The translations under genes were made by a program, and so were the position numbers. Below, piece after piece: positions 44,002 through 53,640 of a DNA stretch of 64,000 nucleotides. The notes beneath the pieces were generated by a model. It was not told the origin of the DNA. It was given only the letters and a program-made list of their open reading frames with translations, and searched no databases. The stretch comes from JBALVT01 sp965262875 (GTDB lineage: Bacteria; Pseudomonadota; Gammaproteobacteria; Pseudomonadales; Halieaceae), in contig OZ253569.1 of assembly GCA_965262875.1 (NCBI GenBank), positions 620,001-684,000 on the forward strand. The letters run 5' to 3'. Each line of letters opens with the position of its first letter. The first letter of the stretch is position 1.

Positions 44002-46563
44002 ATGCTGAGAACCCAAAAGAAATCCAGAAGCACGGGAACCACACTGGGAATCAACGCCAAGGGCGATGCACTTCGCAAAATCGTTGTCTGGTCGTTGATT
44101 GTCGCTCTCACTCCCATCAGTCTGGGCTTGGCATACTTGCTCTTTTTGCGAGAACCAGGGTTGCAGCAGGCGCAAATCGAGCGGGTTAGCGCCGCCTACG
44201 CAACGCAGCAATCCGTCAACATCAAACAAATGGTTTCACTGTTGGGCCAGAGGATGCGCGGCGCGGCTAAGTCACCTCTCGCTCTATCTGCGATAGGCGG
44301 AGATTCCGGAAAAAATCTGTCCCTCATTGAACAGACAATGCTGGATTACTTTCCGGAAGTCATCAGTTTGCGCATACTACCCATTGGTGAGATGGGAACG
44401 GCCGGTTTTGAAGGTGGCAATCAGGGTTTACGCAACCACATCGAGGTCGACCTCGTTCGTCGAACCAGTGTCTCAGAGGAAACGCTGCCAGAAGCCTACC
44501 AATTTGAAGGGCGCTGGCTGACATCACTGGCGTACTTGATATCACATCCTCGAATACCCGAAAGCAAAGCGGTCATTATCGCCACCATCGATAACCAGCT
44601 CATCGTGGACGAACTGAACGCCCTGGACCCAACCTTGGGGCGATCAATTTTGCATCAACATTTCACAACGTCGAGCGGAAGGGAAAAAGTGGTTGATGTG
44701 GCCATAGCCGGCACTGCGGATACCGAAGAATACACCCAGCTTGCCGCTATCCCCGATACAAACTGGCGGCTGGGATTTACTCCCTTACAGGTACTGCTGG
44801 ACGAGCTCGCGGTTGATATCATGCCCGTCTGGTTGGTTTCGTTATTGTCGATACTCGCAGCAATAGCCGCTGCTACCATGGTTCTGTTTTTATCTCGACG
44901 CACTCTGCTGTTGGAAATCGACCGCGTTATTTCTGCCACCGACAATAAGACACCACTGGAACTTGAAATTCCCCAACTCGTTTCCATTGCCAAACAGCTG
45001 CGCAGAGCAACTGTAAAATCCTTGCGCAAGGGTGGCAACGCTAAGGCGGGTGTTGCGGCGCCGCCGGAAGTTACCTATACACCCAGCTCCGAACTGACCA
45101 ACCCCATGTTTCAATCCACCAATATGATTGACGAAATCGATGAGGTGCTTGAGCTGGACTTACCTGAAGAAGTACCGGCGGAAAAAGAAAGTGGTCTGCC
45201 CGACCATATTTTCAGAGCATACGATATTCGTGGTATTGCTAAGACTGAGCTAACAGACGAGATGGTTGCCAGAATAGGAGGCGCCATCGGCAGCGTGGCG
45301 GGCGACCTCGATCAGCAGACCATAATCGTCGCCGCAGATGGTCGAGATTCCAGTCCGAGAATTAAGACCGGTTTAATCAGAGCTCTGATGGAGAGCGGGC
45401 GAGACGTGATCGATATTGGCACCGTCCCCACCCCACTACTTTACTTCGCCACCCGCCATCTCAATGCCAAATCCGGCGTCATGGTCACAGGAAGTCACAA
45501 TCAGGCGCAGGACAATGGCTTTAAAATCGTCTTCAACGAACATACGCTGGCAGCTGGAGGTATTCAGACTATCCGCGAGCGGGTAATTGAAGGCAACTTT
45601 ACCACTGGCAGAGGCCGAACGATAAAAGAGGACATTGTTCCTGCGTATATTGACGAGGTTGTCGGTGATATCGCCATTGCTGTGCCGCTGAAGATTGTGA
45701 TCGACGCGGGGAACGGCGTGACCGGTATGCTCGCGCCCAGACTATTCGAGGAACTCGGTTGCGAGGTCGTGCCGCTGTACTGTGATATTGACGGACGCTT
45801 CCCAAATCACCCCCCTGATACCAGTAATGAAGCAAACCTGGCAGACCTTGTGGCCGTGGTTGAGCACGAAAAAGCAGATTTTGGGGTGGCTTTCGATGGC
45901 GATGGCGATCGCCTTGCGGTGGTGACGTCGAGCGGGAAAATCGTTCGCTCCGATGTCTTGCTAATGATTTATGCCCAGGATGTCGTTTCACGCAATCCGG
46001 GTGCCGATGTTGTTTTTGATGTGAAATGCTCTCGCGACTTGTCACACCTGATCACCCGTTTCGGGGGAAGGCCGGTCCTGTGGAAAACAGGCCACGCCTT
46101 TATGAAGGAAAAAATGGCGGAGACCGGCGCGCTATTGGGTGGCGAATTCTCGGGCCACATGTTCTTCGGCGAGCGCTGGTATGGATTCGACGACGGTATG
46201 TATGCAGCCGGAAGGCTGGCAGAAATTCTAAGCACCAATGAGGTTAGCCTGGATGAGACCATCGCAGAACTGCCTCATAGCGTAAGCACCCCTGAAGTCA
46301 TTATTCCGGTCGAGGAATCCAATAAGTTCTCCATCATGGACAGTATTATTAAGCACTGCGAGTTTCCCGACGGCAAGATCAATACCCTCGATGGAATACG
46401 AGTAGACTACCAGGACGGCTGGGGTCTGCTGCGTGCTTCAAACACATCCGCCGCTTTAACCGCGCGCTTTGAAGCCTCAAATGAGAGCGGCCTGGAAGTG
46501 GTTAAGCGAGATTTTAAGACTCAGATAGCCCGTGCGCAGCCTGATCTGGACCTGCCCTTCTAA
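44002..46563 (+). CDS. algC: Phosphomannomutase/phosphoglucomutase AlgC with membrane N-domain
   Basis: Interconverts hexose 1- and 6-phosphates for LPS, exopolysaccharide and rhamnolipid precursors. The 853-residue product has a transmembrane helix near residues 30-52 (SLIVALTPISLGLAYLLFL), a presumed periplasmic domain and a second helix near 273-297. The PMM/PGM catalytic part starts near 402 (FRAYDIRGIAKTEL). Catalytic Ser498 lies in TGSHNQAQDNGFK, where Pseudomonas has TGSHNPPDYNGFK. The magnesium loop D632-G-D-G-D-R is intact, as is GGEFSGHMFF. The long N-domain resembles that of full-length Pseudomonas AlgC. Confidence 0.93.
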   Translation: MLRTQKKSRSTGTTLGINAKGDALRKIVVWSLIVALTPISLGLAYLLFLREPGLQQAQIERVSAAYATQQSVNIKQMVSLLGQRMRGAAKSPLALSAIGGDSGKNLSLIEQTMLDYFPEVISLRILPIGEMGTAGFEGGNQGLRNHIEVDLVRRTSVSEETLPEAYQFEGRWLTSLAYLISHPRIPESKAVIIATIDNQLIVDELNALDPTLGRSILHQHFTTSSGREKVVDVAIAGTADTEEYTQLAAIPDTNWRLGFTPLQVLLDELAVDIMPVWLVSLLSILAAIAAATMVLFLSRRTLLLEIDRVISATDNKTPLELEIPQLVSIAKQLRRATVKSLRKGGNAKAGVAAPPEVTYTPSSELTNPMFQSTNMIDEIDEVLELDLPEEVPAEKESGLPDHIFRAYDIRGIAKTELTDEMVARIGGAIGSVAGDLDQQTIIVAADGRDSSPRIKTGLIRALMESGRDVIDIGTVPTPLLYFATRHLNAKSGVMVTGSHNQAQDNGFKIVFNEHTLAAGGIQTIRERVIEGNFTTGRGRTIKEDIVPAYIDEVVGDIAIAVPLKIVIDAGNGVTGMLAPRLFEELGCEVVPLYCDIDGRFPNHPPDTSNEANLADLVAVVEHEKADFGVAFDGDGDRLAVVTSSGKIVRSDVLLMIYAQDVVSRNPGADVVFDVKCSRDLSHLITRFGGRPVLWKTGHAFMKEKMAETGALLGGEFSGHMFFGERWYGFDDGMYAAGRLAEILSTNEVSLDETIAELPHSVSTPEVIIPVEESNKFSIMDSIIKHCEFPDGKINTLDGIRVDYQDGWGLLRASNTSAALTARFEASNESGLEVVKRDFKTQIARAQPDLDLPF

Positions 46564-46624
46564 ACGTCCAAATAATACACCTGTGGGCACCGAACCCACA
46601 CACGCCATAAACACTGGAAGAACT

Positions 46625-47527
46625 ATGTCACTCGATCGTGAATCCGCTCTCAACATCGCCCACGTACTCACTGAAGCGCTCCCCTATATTCAGAGTTTCA
46701 CAGGTAAAACTGTGGTCGTGAAGTTTGGTGGCAATGCAATGACGGATACCGCTTTGCACGAGAGCTTCGCCAGAGATGTCGTTCTGATGAAATTGGTAGG
46801 TATGAATCCGGTAGTCGTTCATGGCGGCGGCCCACAGATTGGCGCGCTACTGGAAAAACTCAACATTCACACTGAATTCGTCAACGGCATGCGCGTCACT
46901 AACTCGGAAACCATGGATGTCGTGGAAATGGTTTTGGGTGGAAGTGTCAACAAGGAAATTGTCTCATCAATAAACCGCAACGGAGGCAAGGCCATCGGTG
47001 TTACCGGCAAAGACGGACAGCTCATTAGGGCGCGCGCGCTGCAAGTGAATCGCTACAGCCCCGACCTAGGTGCCTCAGAGATTGTAGACATTGGCCACGT
47101 TGGAGAAGTGGATCAGATTGATACAGAAGTCCTGAATGTCATTCTGGAGGGCAACTTCATTCCCGTTATCGCGCCCATTGGTGTTGATAAAACCGGACGC
47201 ACCTACAACATTAACGCCGACCTGGTAGCGGGCAAAATCGCAGAGGTTATGGGCGCTGAGAAATTGATGCTGCTGACGAATGTCGCGGGGCTCCTGGACA
47301 AGGCCGGGACGATACTGACCGGCCTGAGTACCGAGCAAGTTGACGATCTCATTGCCGACGGAACCATCAGTGGCGGCATGCTACCCAAAATTGGCTGCGC
47401 CCTGGACGCAGTAAAAAGTGGGGTGGCCAGTGCTCATATTGTCGATGGTCGAATGCCCCACGCGGTACTGCTCGAAATCTTTACCGACCGGGGAGTGGGA
47501 ACACTTATTACCAACCGTCGCGGCTAG
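46625..47527 (+). CDS. argB: Acetylglutamate kinase
   Basis: Second step of arginine synthesis. From the ATG at 46625 (GGAAG upstream) the product is 300 residues: VVKFGGNAM near the start, VVHGGGPQIG and NINADLVAGKIAEVMGAEKLMLLTNVAGLLDK. The earlier in-frame start at 46532 lies within algC and adds unrelated residues. An N-terminal helix (LNIAHVLTEALPYIQ) typical of arginine-sensitive hexameric kinases suggests feedback inhibition. Confidence 0.96.
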   Translation: MSLDRESALNIAHVLTEALPYIQSFTGKTVVVKFGGNAMTDTALHESFARDVVLMKLVGMNPVVVHGGGPQIGALLEKLNIHTEFVNGMRVTNSETMDVVEMVLGGSVNKEIVSSINRNGGKAIGVTGKDGQLIRARALQVNRYSPDLGASEIVDIGHVGEVDQIDTEVLNVILEGNFIPVIAPIGVDKTGRTYNINADLVAGKIAEVMGAEKLMLLTNVAGLLDKAGTILTGLSTEQVDDLIADGTISGGMLPKIGCALDAVKSGVASAHIVDGRMPHAVLLEIFTDRGVGTLITNRRG

Positions 47528-47662
47528 TAGGGAAAAATAAGGCCGTTCGAAGGTTTAATCACACTTTGCGACAAAAAATCTGCTCGAATCCATCATAGAG
47601 TCATTGCGCGGTTGCATGGTTATCGCTAGCATTATTCGTTATGCGCTTTGACATGGATTGAC

Positions 47663-48298
47663 ATGCCTCCAAAGAAATCTCAACGCCGCCAGCAAATTCT
47701 GGAAGCTCTCGCCCAAATGCTGGAGGCCAATCCTTGCGACAGGATAACGACGGCTGGTCTCGCAAAACAGGTCGGCGTATCAGAGGCAGCTCTGTATCGG
47801 CATTTCCCAAGCAAATCAAAAATGTTTGAGGGCCTCATCGAATTTATCGAAGATACCTTGTTTACTCGAGTCAGCATTATTCTCAACGAAGAACAGACCG
47901 CTGCCAAGCGATGCGAAAAAATGTTGCTTCTTTTATTGGCTTTCAGTGAACGCAATCCTGGCATTACCCGAATACTCACCGGCGATGCACTCACTGGCGA
48001 AACCGAGCGGCTACACCTGCGAGTCGCACAATTGTACGACCGCTTTGAAACCCAGCTAAAGCAAGTGCTGCGAGAGGCAGAGGTACGGGAGGGACTACGC
48101 CCAACCATTCCTCTGGCTGCAGCGGCCAATTTGCTGTTATCCGCGGCAGAGGGGCGGATCCAACAGTATGTCCGTAGCGGTTTTAAGCGACCACCCACTA
48201 GCGAGTGGCAGCAACAGTGGCAACTCATGCTTCAAGGGTTTTTTAAGGATGCTGTCAGTCAGCCATTACCGGGGCAGGCCACTTCCGGAATAAGCTAG
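47663..48298 (+). CDS. slmA: Nucleoid occlusion factor SlmA (TetR family)
   Basis: Binds DNA and blocks FtsZ assembly over the nucleoid. From the ATG at 47663 the protein is 211 residues, MPPKKSQRRQQILEALAQML. The TetR helix-turn-helix follows (ITTAGLAKQVGVSEAALYRHFPSKSKMFEGLI), identical in layout to SlmA, with the SlmA C-domain continuing to the end. ATG at 47648 is an alternative. Sits between argB and the pyrE block as expected. Confidence 0.93.
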   Translation: MPPKKSQRRQQILEALAQMLEANPCDRITTAGLAKQVGVSEAALYRHFPSKSKMFEGLIEFIEDTLFTRVSIILNEEQTAAKRCEKMLLLLLAFSERNPGITRILTGDALTGETERLHLRVAQLYDRFETQLKQVLREAEVREGLRPTIPLAAAANLLLSAAEGRIQQYVRSGFKRPPTSEWQQQWQLMLQGFFKDAVSQPLPGQATSGIS

Positions 48299-48327
48299 TC
48301 AATACGCCTCAAATTACACCAACTGTA

Positions 48328-48817
48328 CTAGTTGGCAATCATGTTTCGGCGCAACTCTACGACATGCAGCAACTGCTCGAACCTGTCGATATCCAGCTGA
48401 TATTCGGCCCTGACTTCCTCCATTTCTCCATTTCGGTCGACAATAGAGCGTTCTATGGAAGAAATTTCGTTCTGTAAGTCTTCAATCGCGGCGAGTCGCT
48501 CAACGTCCACATCTCTGCCTGCACGTTCAATTTCCGCCGCCTGTGTTTGTGCAATGCGCCGCTGCGCACTGCGCACTACTGACATTATCTCGTTCTTCGG
48601 CTGTGAGCTCCCGGGGTATAACCCGAAGCACCACCCCTTCTTCGTTTAAAATTTCGTAGCCTTTTTTAATATCGGATGCGGGCACCTGATAATCGATAAC
48701 CACATTGCCTTGATCGTTGATATAACGATACATAACGCCCGCGTGCACCGCGGGCGCACCAAGCAGTACCAGCATGGCCACAGCCGCAGAAAAAGTACGA
48801 GGTTTCGTGTAGTTCAT
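48328..48817 (-). pseudogene. DUF4124-like exported protein, apparently frameshifted
   Basis: The first frame starts at the ATG at 48817 (MNYTKPRTFSAAVAMLVLLG, signal peptide ending VHAG). It continues as YRYINDQGNVVIDYQVPASDIKKGYEIL, the DUF4124 core, then runs on to a short unlike tail. The second frame (residues RSAQRRIAQTQAAEIERAGRD onward to 48328) supplies the coiled-coil C-terminus expected of the family. The shift lies near 48565-48590, in a GTGCGCAGTGCGCAG repeat. Either a real indel or sequencing slippage. Function unknown. Confidence 0.7.
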
Positions 48818-48854
48818 ATCTTTAATATATGGTCCAAAGTGGCTTTTAACAAGA

Positions 48855-49499
48855 TCAGACGCCATATAGATCGCGATAGGCCTCCATGGAGGCACCCAAT
48901 TCAAGTGATGTGCCACCCTCCGTCTTAAGATAATCGATCAAGTGTTCCATACCTATAATGCTTAAGACGGGTACATTATAACTACGTTCAATTTCCTGAA
49001 TGGCGGACAACTCGGCCTTACCACGCTCCTGGCGATCCAGGCCAATGGCGACACCGGCAAACTCGGCCCCACAATCCTGAATCATCGAAATCACCTCTCT
49101 GACCGCGGTTCCCGCAGTAATGACATCATCGATAATCAACACCTTGCCCGCAAGCGGCGCTCCCACGAGGCTTCCACCCTCACCGTGGGTCTTAGCCTCC
49201 TTCCGATTGTAGGCAAACGGGATGTCTATTCCATGATCCCGAGCCAAAGCCACGGCCGTCGTCGCTGCCAACGGAATACCCTTGTATGCCGGCCCAAGGA
49301 GTACATCGAATTCCAGACCAGAATCGACAATGCGGTTAGCGTAACAACGCCCCAGCGCAGCCAGGCCGCCGCCACTGTCAAAAGCTCCTGCATTGAAGAA
49401 ATAGGGGCTAATACGGCCCGATTTGAGGGTAAATTCTCCAAACTTGAGGACATTATGGCGTTTTGCGAGTTCTATAAACTCTGACTGATAGGCGAGCAT
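48855..49499 (-). CDS. pyrE: Orotate phosphoribosyltransferase
   Basis: Adds PRPP-derived ribose phosphate to orotate in UMP synthesis. From the ATG at 49499 (GGAAG upstream) it has 214 residues, close to the E. coli length. Key segments are FTLKSGRISPYFFN, FAYNRKEAKTHGEGG and the PRPP-binding VLIIDDVITAGTAVRE. The frame to 49544 adds 15 residues with no support. Divergent from crc. Confidence 0.97.
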   Translation of the reverse strand: MLAYQSEFIELAKRHNVLKFGEFTLKSGRISPYFFNAGAFDSGGGLAALGRCYANRIVDSGLEFDVLLGPAYKGIPLAATTAVALARDHGIDIPFAYNRKEAKTHGEGGSLVGAPLAGKVLIIDDVITAGTAVREVISMIQDCGAEFAGVAIGLDRQERGKAELSAIQEIERSYNVPVLSIIGMEHLIDYLKTEGGTSLELGASMEAYRDLYGV

Positions 49500-49653
49500 T
49501 AATTCTTCCGATAGGGTGATTTGGAGCGGGTTTAAGTTCCCCAAAATTGGAAAATGTTGTATAAAGTCGTATGGCTTGAGCCGTCATTTATAATAGACCG
49601 CGCCCAGCGTAGGTATAAATACTAAAGACGAGACCTAGCAATTCCAAGACACG

Positions 49654-49689
49654 GAAGCCAGTATCACTGGCTTCGAATACAGTGTATTC
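49654..49689. promoter_or_regulatory. Tandem hairpins upstream of crc
   Basis: GAAGCCAGT-atc-ACTGGCTTC (49654-49674) is a perfect 9-bp stem, followed at once by GAATACA-g-TGTATTC (49675-49689). They lie 51 bp before the crc start codon. No T-run follows, so a regulatory role in the pyrE/crc gap is more likely than termination, but unproven. Confidence 0.5.
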
Positions 49690-49740
49690 CAGTGCAAATA
49701 GCATGGGTATCATACACGCTCTAAAAATTAGGGGCTATGA

Positions 49741-50505
49741 ATGAGGATCATCAGTTTCAGCGCTGACGGTATAAAAAGCGCTGCAAAAAAAGGCTTTTAC
49801 GAGTGGCTACAGGAGCAGGATGCAGACTTTATCTGCATTCAGGATCTACAGTGCTCCGAGTATGACCTGCGGGACGACTTGTTTTTCCCTTCTGAGTACA
49901 ACGCCTACTTTTTCGACGACGTTGATGGCAAAGCAAACGGAGTCGCCATTTACACGCGCGAGCTGCCTAAAGCCATCATGACCGGCTTGGGTTTCGCTGA
50001 GTTCGATATGGAGGGGCGCTATATTCAAGCGGACTTTGAGAATCTGAGTGTGGGTTGCCTATTGGCACCGAGCGCTGAAAACGGAAATGCTGACCAGCAG
50101 CTTCGAAAATCCGAGTTTTTTAATCTTCTTCAGAGGCATTTGCAAAAGGTTCGCAACAAGCGCCGAGAGTTCATCATCTGCGGCAATTGGCAGATCGCCC
50201 ACAAGGCAACGGATGTGCAGGATACCCAGGGCAACAGCAACTCCTCAGGGTTTTTAGCCGAGGAGCGCCAGTGGATGGATCAGCTCATGGAATCTGGGTA
50301 TGTAGACGCCTTCAGAGAGATCAATTCCGATCACGATGAATACAGTTGGTGGCCCTCAGGCGATCGCAGTAGCGACGGATGGCGGGTGGACTTACACGTG
50401 GTATCTGGCGGACTTAAGTACGCGATTGACTACGGTGCCATCTACAAAAGTCGCGAATTTTCAACGCACGCTCCGGTCATCATGGATTACGACATCGAGC
50501 TTTGA
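49741..50505 (+). CDS. crc: Catabolite repression control protein Crc
   Basis: Crc assists Hfq in repressing translation of catabolic mRNAs. The 254-residue protein has the exonuclease III fold (MRIISFSADGIKSAAKKGF) but lost catalytic residues. The usual LQET Glu is Asp in ICIQDLQCS, GDFN is replaced by ICGNWQ, and SDHAP by STHAP. Pseudomonas Crc likewise lacks nuclease activity. Located between pyrE and rph, its conserved place in Pseudomonas. Confidence 0.9.
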   Translation: MRIISFSADGIKSAAKKGFYEWLQEQDADFICIQDLQCSEYDLRDDLFFPSEYNAYFFDDVDGKANGVAIYTRELPKAIMTGLGFAEFDMEGRYIQADFENLSVGCLLAPSAENGNADQQLRKSEFFNLLQRHLQKVRNKRREFIICGNWQIAHKATDVQDTQGNSNSSGFLAEERQWMDQLMESGYVDAFREINSDHDEYSWWPSGDRSSDGWRVDLHVVSGGLKYAIDYGAIYKSREFSTHAPVIMDYDIEL

Positions 50506-50514
50506 GCAGGTCTT

Positions 50515-51234
50515 TTATCCAGCGAGCGCCTCGCGCTGTTTCTCGATCAACATGGTCACGCCATCGCTAGCTAAGTCGAGCAGGGCGTTCAGTTCATCGC
50601 GATCAAACGGTGCGCCTTCGGCGGTGCCCTGCACTTCAATGAAAGCGCCCGACTCTCCCATCACGACATTCATGTCGGTATCCGCCGCCGAATCCTCTGG
50701 ATAGTCGAGATCCAGAACCGGAACCCCCCGATAAATACCGACTGAAACCGAGGCAATCATTTGTAATAGCGGATCTTCGGTAATGAGCTTTTGCCGCTGC
50801 AGATGATTTAAGGCATCTACCAACGCGACACAAGCTCCGGTAATCGAAGCTGTTCTGGTTCCCCCGTCCGCCTGAATCACGTCGCAATCAATAGTAATCG
50901 TGTGCTCTCCGAGTTTATCCAGATCCAGAGCCGCTCTTAAGGAGCGCCCAATTAAGCGCTGAATTTCTACAGTGCGGCCGCCCTGCTTACCACGGCTGGC
51001 CTCCCGGCCCATGCGCGAATCGGTGGAGCGAGGAAGCATTCCATACTCCGCAGTCACCCAGCCGCGACCCTGGCCGCGCATAAAACGCGGTACGCCACGT
51101 TCCACCGAAGCGGTACAAATCACCTTGGTGTTTCCGAAACAGACCAGCACAGAACCCTCTGCATGACAGGTAAAATCCCGCGTGATAGTGATATCTCTCA
51201 ATTGCGATGGGGTGCGGCCACTGGGACGTTCCAT
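50515..51234 (-). CDS. rph: Ribonuclease PH
   Basis: Phosphate-dependent 3' exonuclease that trims tRNA precursors. The start at 51234 (GGAGA upstream) gives 239 residues: MERPSGRTPSQLRDITITRDF, RGQGRGWVTAEYGMLPRST, DCDVIQADGGTRTASITG and DMNVVMGESG. All are family signatures, with normal length. Convergent with crc (9-bp gap), divergent from yicC. Confidence 0.97.
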   Translation of the reverse strand: MERPSGRTPSQLRDITITRDFTCHAEGSVLVCFGNTKVICTASVERGVPRFMRGQGRGWVTAEYGMLPRSTDSRMGREASRGKQGGRTVEIQRLIGRSLRAALDLDKLGEHTITIDCDVIQADGGTRTASITGACVALVDALNHLQRQKLITEDPLLQMIASVSVGIYRGVPVLDLDYPEDSAADTDMNVVMGESGAFIEVQGTAEGAPFDRDELNALLDLASDGVTMLIEKQREALAG

Positions 51235-51393
51235 AAAAATCTCCAAATAAACAGGCTGCGCAGTATACGTGATCGCAGCGGCGATGGCTCGCCAGGAAGC
51301 TCTCAATCCCGCTTCGGCTTACTCTGTGAGCACTCCATACAAAACTGCTACACTGCCGCCCATGTACGGCGTTATCAACCCAGAGATTCAAAT

Positions 51394-52260
51394 ATGATTC
51401 GCAGCATGACTGCCTTTGCCAGGGAAAGTGTCGCAACCAATCAAGGCTTACTGACCATAGAATTGAGGTCAGTTAACCACCGCTACCTGGATTGCACTTT
51501 CAAGCTCCCCGATGCCCTGAGACCCCTGGAACCGAAGTTGCGCGAGCGCGCGAACAAAACCTTGGCCCGCGGCAAAGTCGATTGCCTTGTTCGACTACAA
51601 GCAAATCCCGAACAGGCCGCCGAATTGAATATTAATCTTGAGCAACTCGACGCTCTGTTGGAGGCCAGCGCCACAATCGCCGAAAAACTACCGCATTCAC
51701 AACTCCTAAGCCCTCTCGACATTTTGCAGTTCCCCGGAATATGTCGAAGTGGCGCGATTTCGGATGAAGAAATTTTGTCCGCCGGGGAGACCGTGTTTGC
51801 CAGCGCTGTGGAATCACTGTCTGAAAATCGGCAGCGCGAGGGCGAGAAGCTGGCCACCATGGTGTCTGAGCGGATCGATCAGGTTGAGCGCGAAGTGGTT
51901 GCCACTCGAGTATTAATCCCCGAATTGATGCTTCGACAACGCCAACGCATCCTGGGCCGTATCGCAGACCTGGAGATTGAAGTGGATGACAATCGGCTGG
52001 AGCAGGAGTTGGTGCACCTGGCTCAAAAAGCCGACGTAGATGAGGAGCTGGACAGGCTGGACGCTCACATCACCGAGGTCCGGCGCACCCTGGACAAAGG
52101 CGGGCCCTGCGGTCGACGCCTGGATTTTCTCATGCAGGAACTCAACCGGGAGGCCAACACCCTTTCTTCAAAGTCCATCTCTAGTAGCACGACACAAAAC
52201 GCGGTGGGATTAAAAGTGCTCATCGAACAAATGCGTGAGCAAATCCAGAATATCGAATAA
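51394..52260 (+). CDS. yicC: YicC-family endoribonuclease
   Basis: YicC proteins are stress-linked RNases. The start at 51394 gives 288 residues beginning MIRSMTAFARESVATNQGLL, the exact family opening; the open frame to 51163 overlaps rph and is not used. RSVNHRYLDCTFKLPDALR and the C-terminal SSKSISSSTTQNAVGLKVLIEQMREQIQNIE (DUF1732) are conserved. Followed by gmk after 40 bp. Confidence 0.95.
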   Translation: MIRSMTAFARESVATNQGLLTIELRSVNHRYLDCTFKLPDALRPLEPKLRERANKTLARGKVDCLVRLQANPEQAAELNINLEQLDALLEASATIAEKLPHSQLLSPLDILQFPGICRSGAISDEEILSAGETVFASAVESLSENRQREGEKLATMVSERIDQVEREVVATRVLIPELMLRQRQRILGRIADLEIEVDDNRLEQELVHLAQKADVDEELDRLDAHITEVRRTLDKGGPCGRRLDFLMQELNREANTLSSKSISSSTTQNAVGLKVLIEQMREQIQNIE

Positions 52261-52300
52261 TCGCTCTACCCGGTAAATTGACCTCGAAACAGGAACATCG

Positions 52301-52918
52301 ATGACCAGCACAGGAACACTATTTACCGTCTCGGCCCCCAGTGGTGCAGGAAAAACCAGCCTGGTCACCGCCTTGATTGATCGCTGTGACGACCTTCAGG
52401 TGTCCGTCTCCCATACCACTCGGCCTATGCGCCCGGGTGAGGTCGATGGCGTCAACTACCACTTCATCGCCGAGAGCGAGTTTCTCGCCATGCTGGAGTG
52501 CACCGAATTTTTGGAACACGCTCGCGTCTTTGGAAATCTCTACGGAACCTCGCAGATATGGGTCGAAAAGCAGTTGGAACTCGGCATTGATGTAATTCTG
52601 GAGATTGACTGGCAGGGCGCTCAACAGATAAAACAAATAATGCCTGCAAGCCAATCTGTATTCATTCTTCCCCCCTCTCGAGCCACCCTGGAGCAACGCC
52701 TGACCACCCGCGGGCAAGATGACAGCGAAATCATTGCTCGGAGGATGTCGGAAGCGGTTGAGGAGATGTCTCACTACACCCAGTCAGATTACCTGATTGT
52801 GAATAACGATTTTGACTTGGCCTTGTCCGAGTTACAGGCGGTTGTGACCAGCCAGCGCCTGCGCACGGTGAGTCAGGTTCAGACCCAGGCGCAGCTTTTG
52901 CAGGATTTACTCAACTAG
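52301..52918 (+). CDS. gmk: Guanylate kinase
   Basis: Phosphorylates GMP to GDP. The 205-residue protein has the P-loop VSAPSGAGKTSL, the GMP-binding SHTTRPMRPGEVDGVNYHF and ILEIDWQGAQQI. In most gammaproteobacteria rpoZ and spoT follow; here an IS cluster begins instead. Confidence 0.97.
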   Translation: MTSTGTLFTVSAPSGAGKTSLVTALIDRCDDLQVSVSHTTRPMRPGEVDGVNYHFIAESEFLAMLECTEFLEHARVFGNLYGTSQIWVEKQLELGIDVILEIDWQGAQQIKQIMPASQSVFILPPSRATLEQRLTTRGQDDSEIIARRMSEAVEEMSHYTQSDYLIVNNDFDLALSELQAVVTSQRLRTVSQVQTQAQLLQDLLN

Positions 52919-53044
52919 TCCATCCCCCGACAGACCCCGCCACCCCTGGGTTTAGCATTCCCGGATCCCCAGATAGAAATGCCTAAACCGTAGAAAGCCC
53001 TGGCTGTATAATGGTTAGCAACAAAACCCTCCATCACCCACTGG

Positions 53045-53280
53045 GTGCACAACTCAAGGCTTACGATTATTCTACCTTACAAACTCGATACAACGACCGA
53101 TTTACTCACTTCCCGTGCCGGTTTATTGGCCATGGGTCAGTTAATGGACTCCCTGAGCCTCGCCGAACGCATTGATCATTACTTTCCCCCGCCTAAAAGC
53201 AATCGGGGGTATAAGCCCTCGGAATTTATCAAGACACTCATCCTGATGCAGCACGAAGGCAGCTTTACACCGCTGTAAAA
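53045..53280 (+). pseudogene. IS1380-like transposase, N-terminal fragment
   Basis: About 78 codons contain LTSRAGLLAMGQLMDSLSLAERIDHYF and NRGYKPSEFIKTLILMQHEGSF, the conserved opening of IS1380 transposases. The frame leaves the family at codon 76 where the ISL3 type-c remnant begins. No right half is present nearby. The left IS end was not identified. Confidence 0.7.
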
Positions 53281-53366
53281 AAGGGTTCTTCCGAGTTTCC
53301 TATGGGTAAAAGCCAAACAATGGTCAAGAATGTGGTACAAGAGTCTTTTTTTATGGAGATATTCAA

Positions 53367-53612
53367 ATGAAAGATACCGCGTTGTTTACTCAACTTTTGG
53401 GGCTTAGCGACCCATGGAAAATCACGGCTATTACCCCGGATCTGACCGACAAATCAATTACCCTCCAGATAGATTGGCCAAAGGGAACGAAAGGCGCGTG
53501 TAGTGTCTGCCATGCCCTTTGTTCGGTTTACGACCATCGTGAGCAACGCACATGGCGACACCTTGATACGATGCAGTTCAAGACGCAGTTAGTTGCTCAG
53601 GTTCCGCGTATT
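53367..53612 (+). pseudogene. ISL3 type-c transposase, N-terminal fragment
   Basis: 82 codons from an ATG, MKDTALFTQLLGLSDPWKIT. The N-terminal ISL3 zinc-binding region follows, with CSVCHALCSVYDHREQRTWRHLD. The frame stops matching at the start of the inserted ISL3 type-b element. Its C-terminal counterpart is at 56456-56623. Confidence 0.8.
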
Positions 53613-53640
53613 GGTTCTTCTCCGGTCTTGTGAGTGAATA

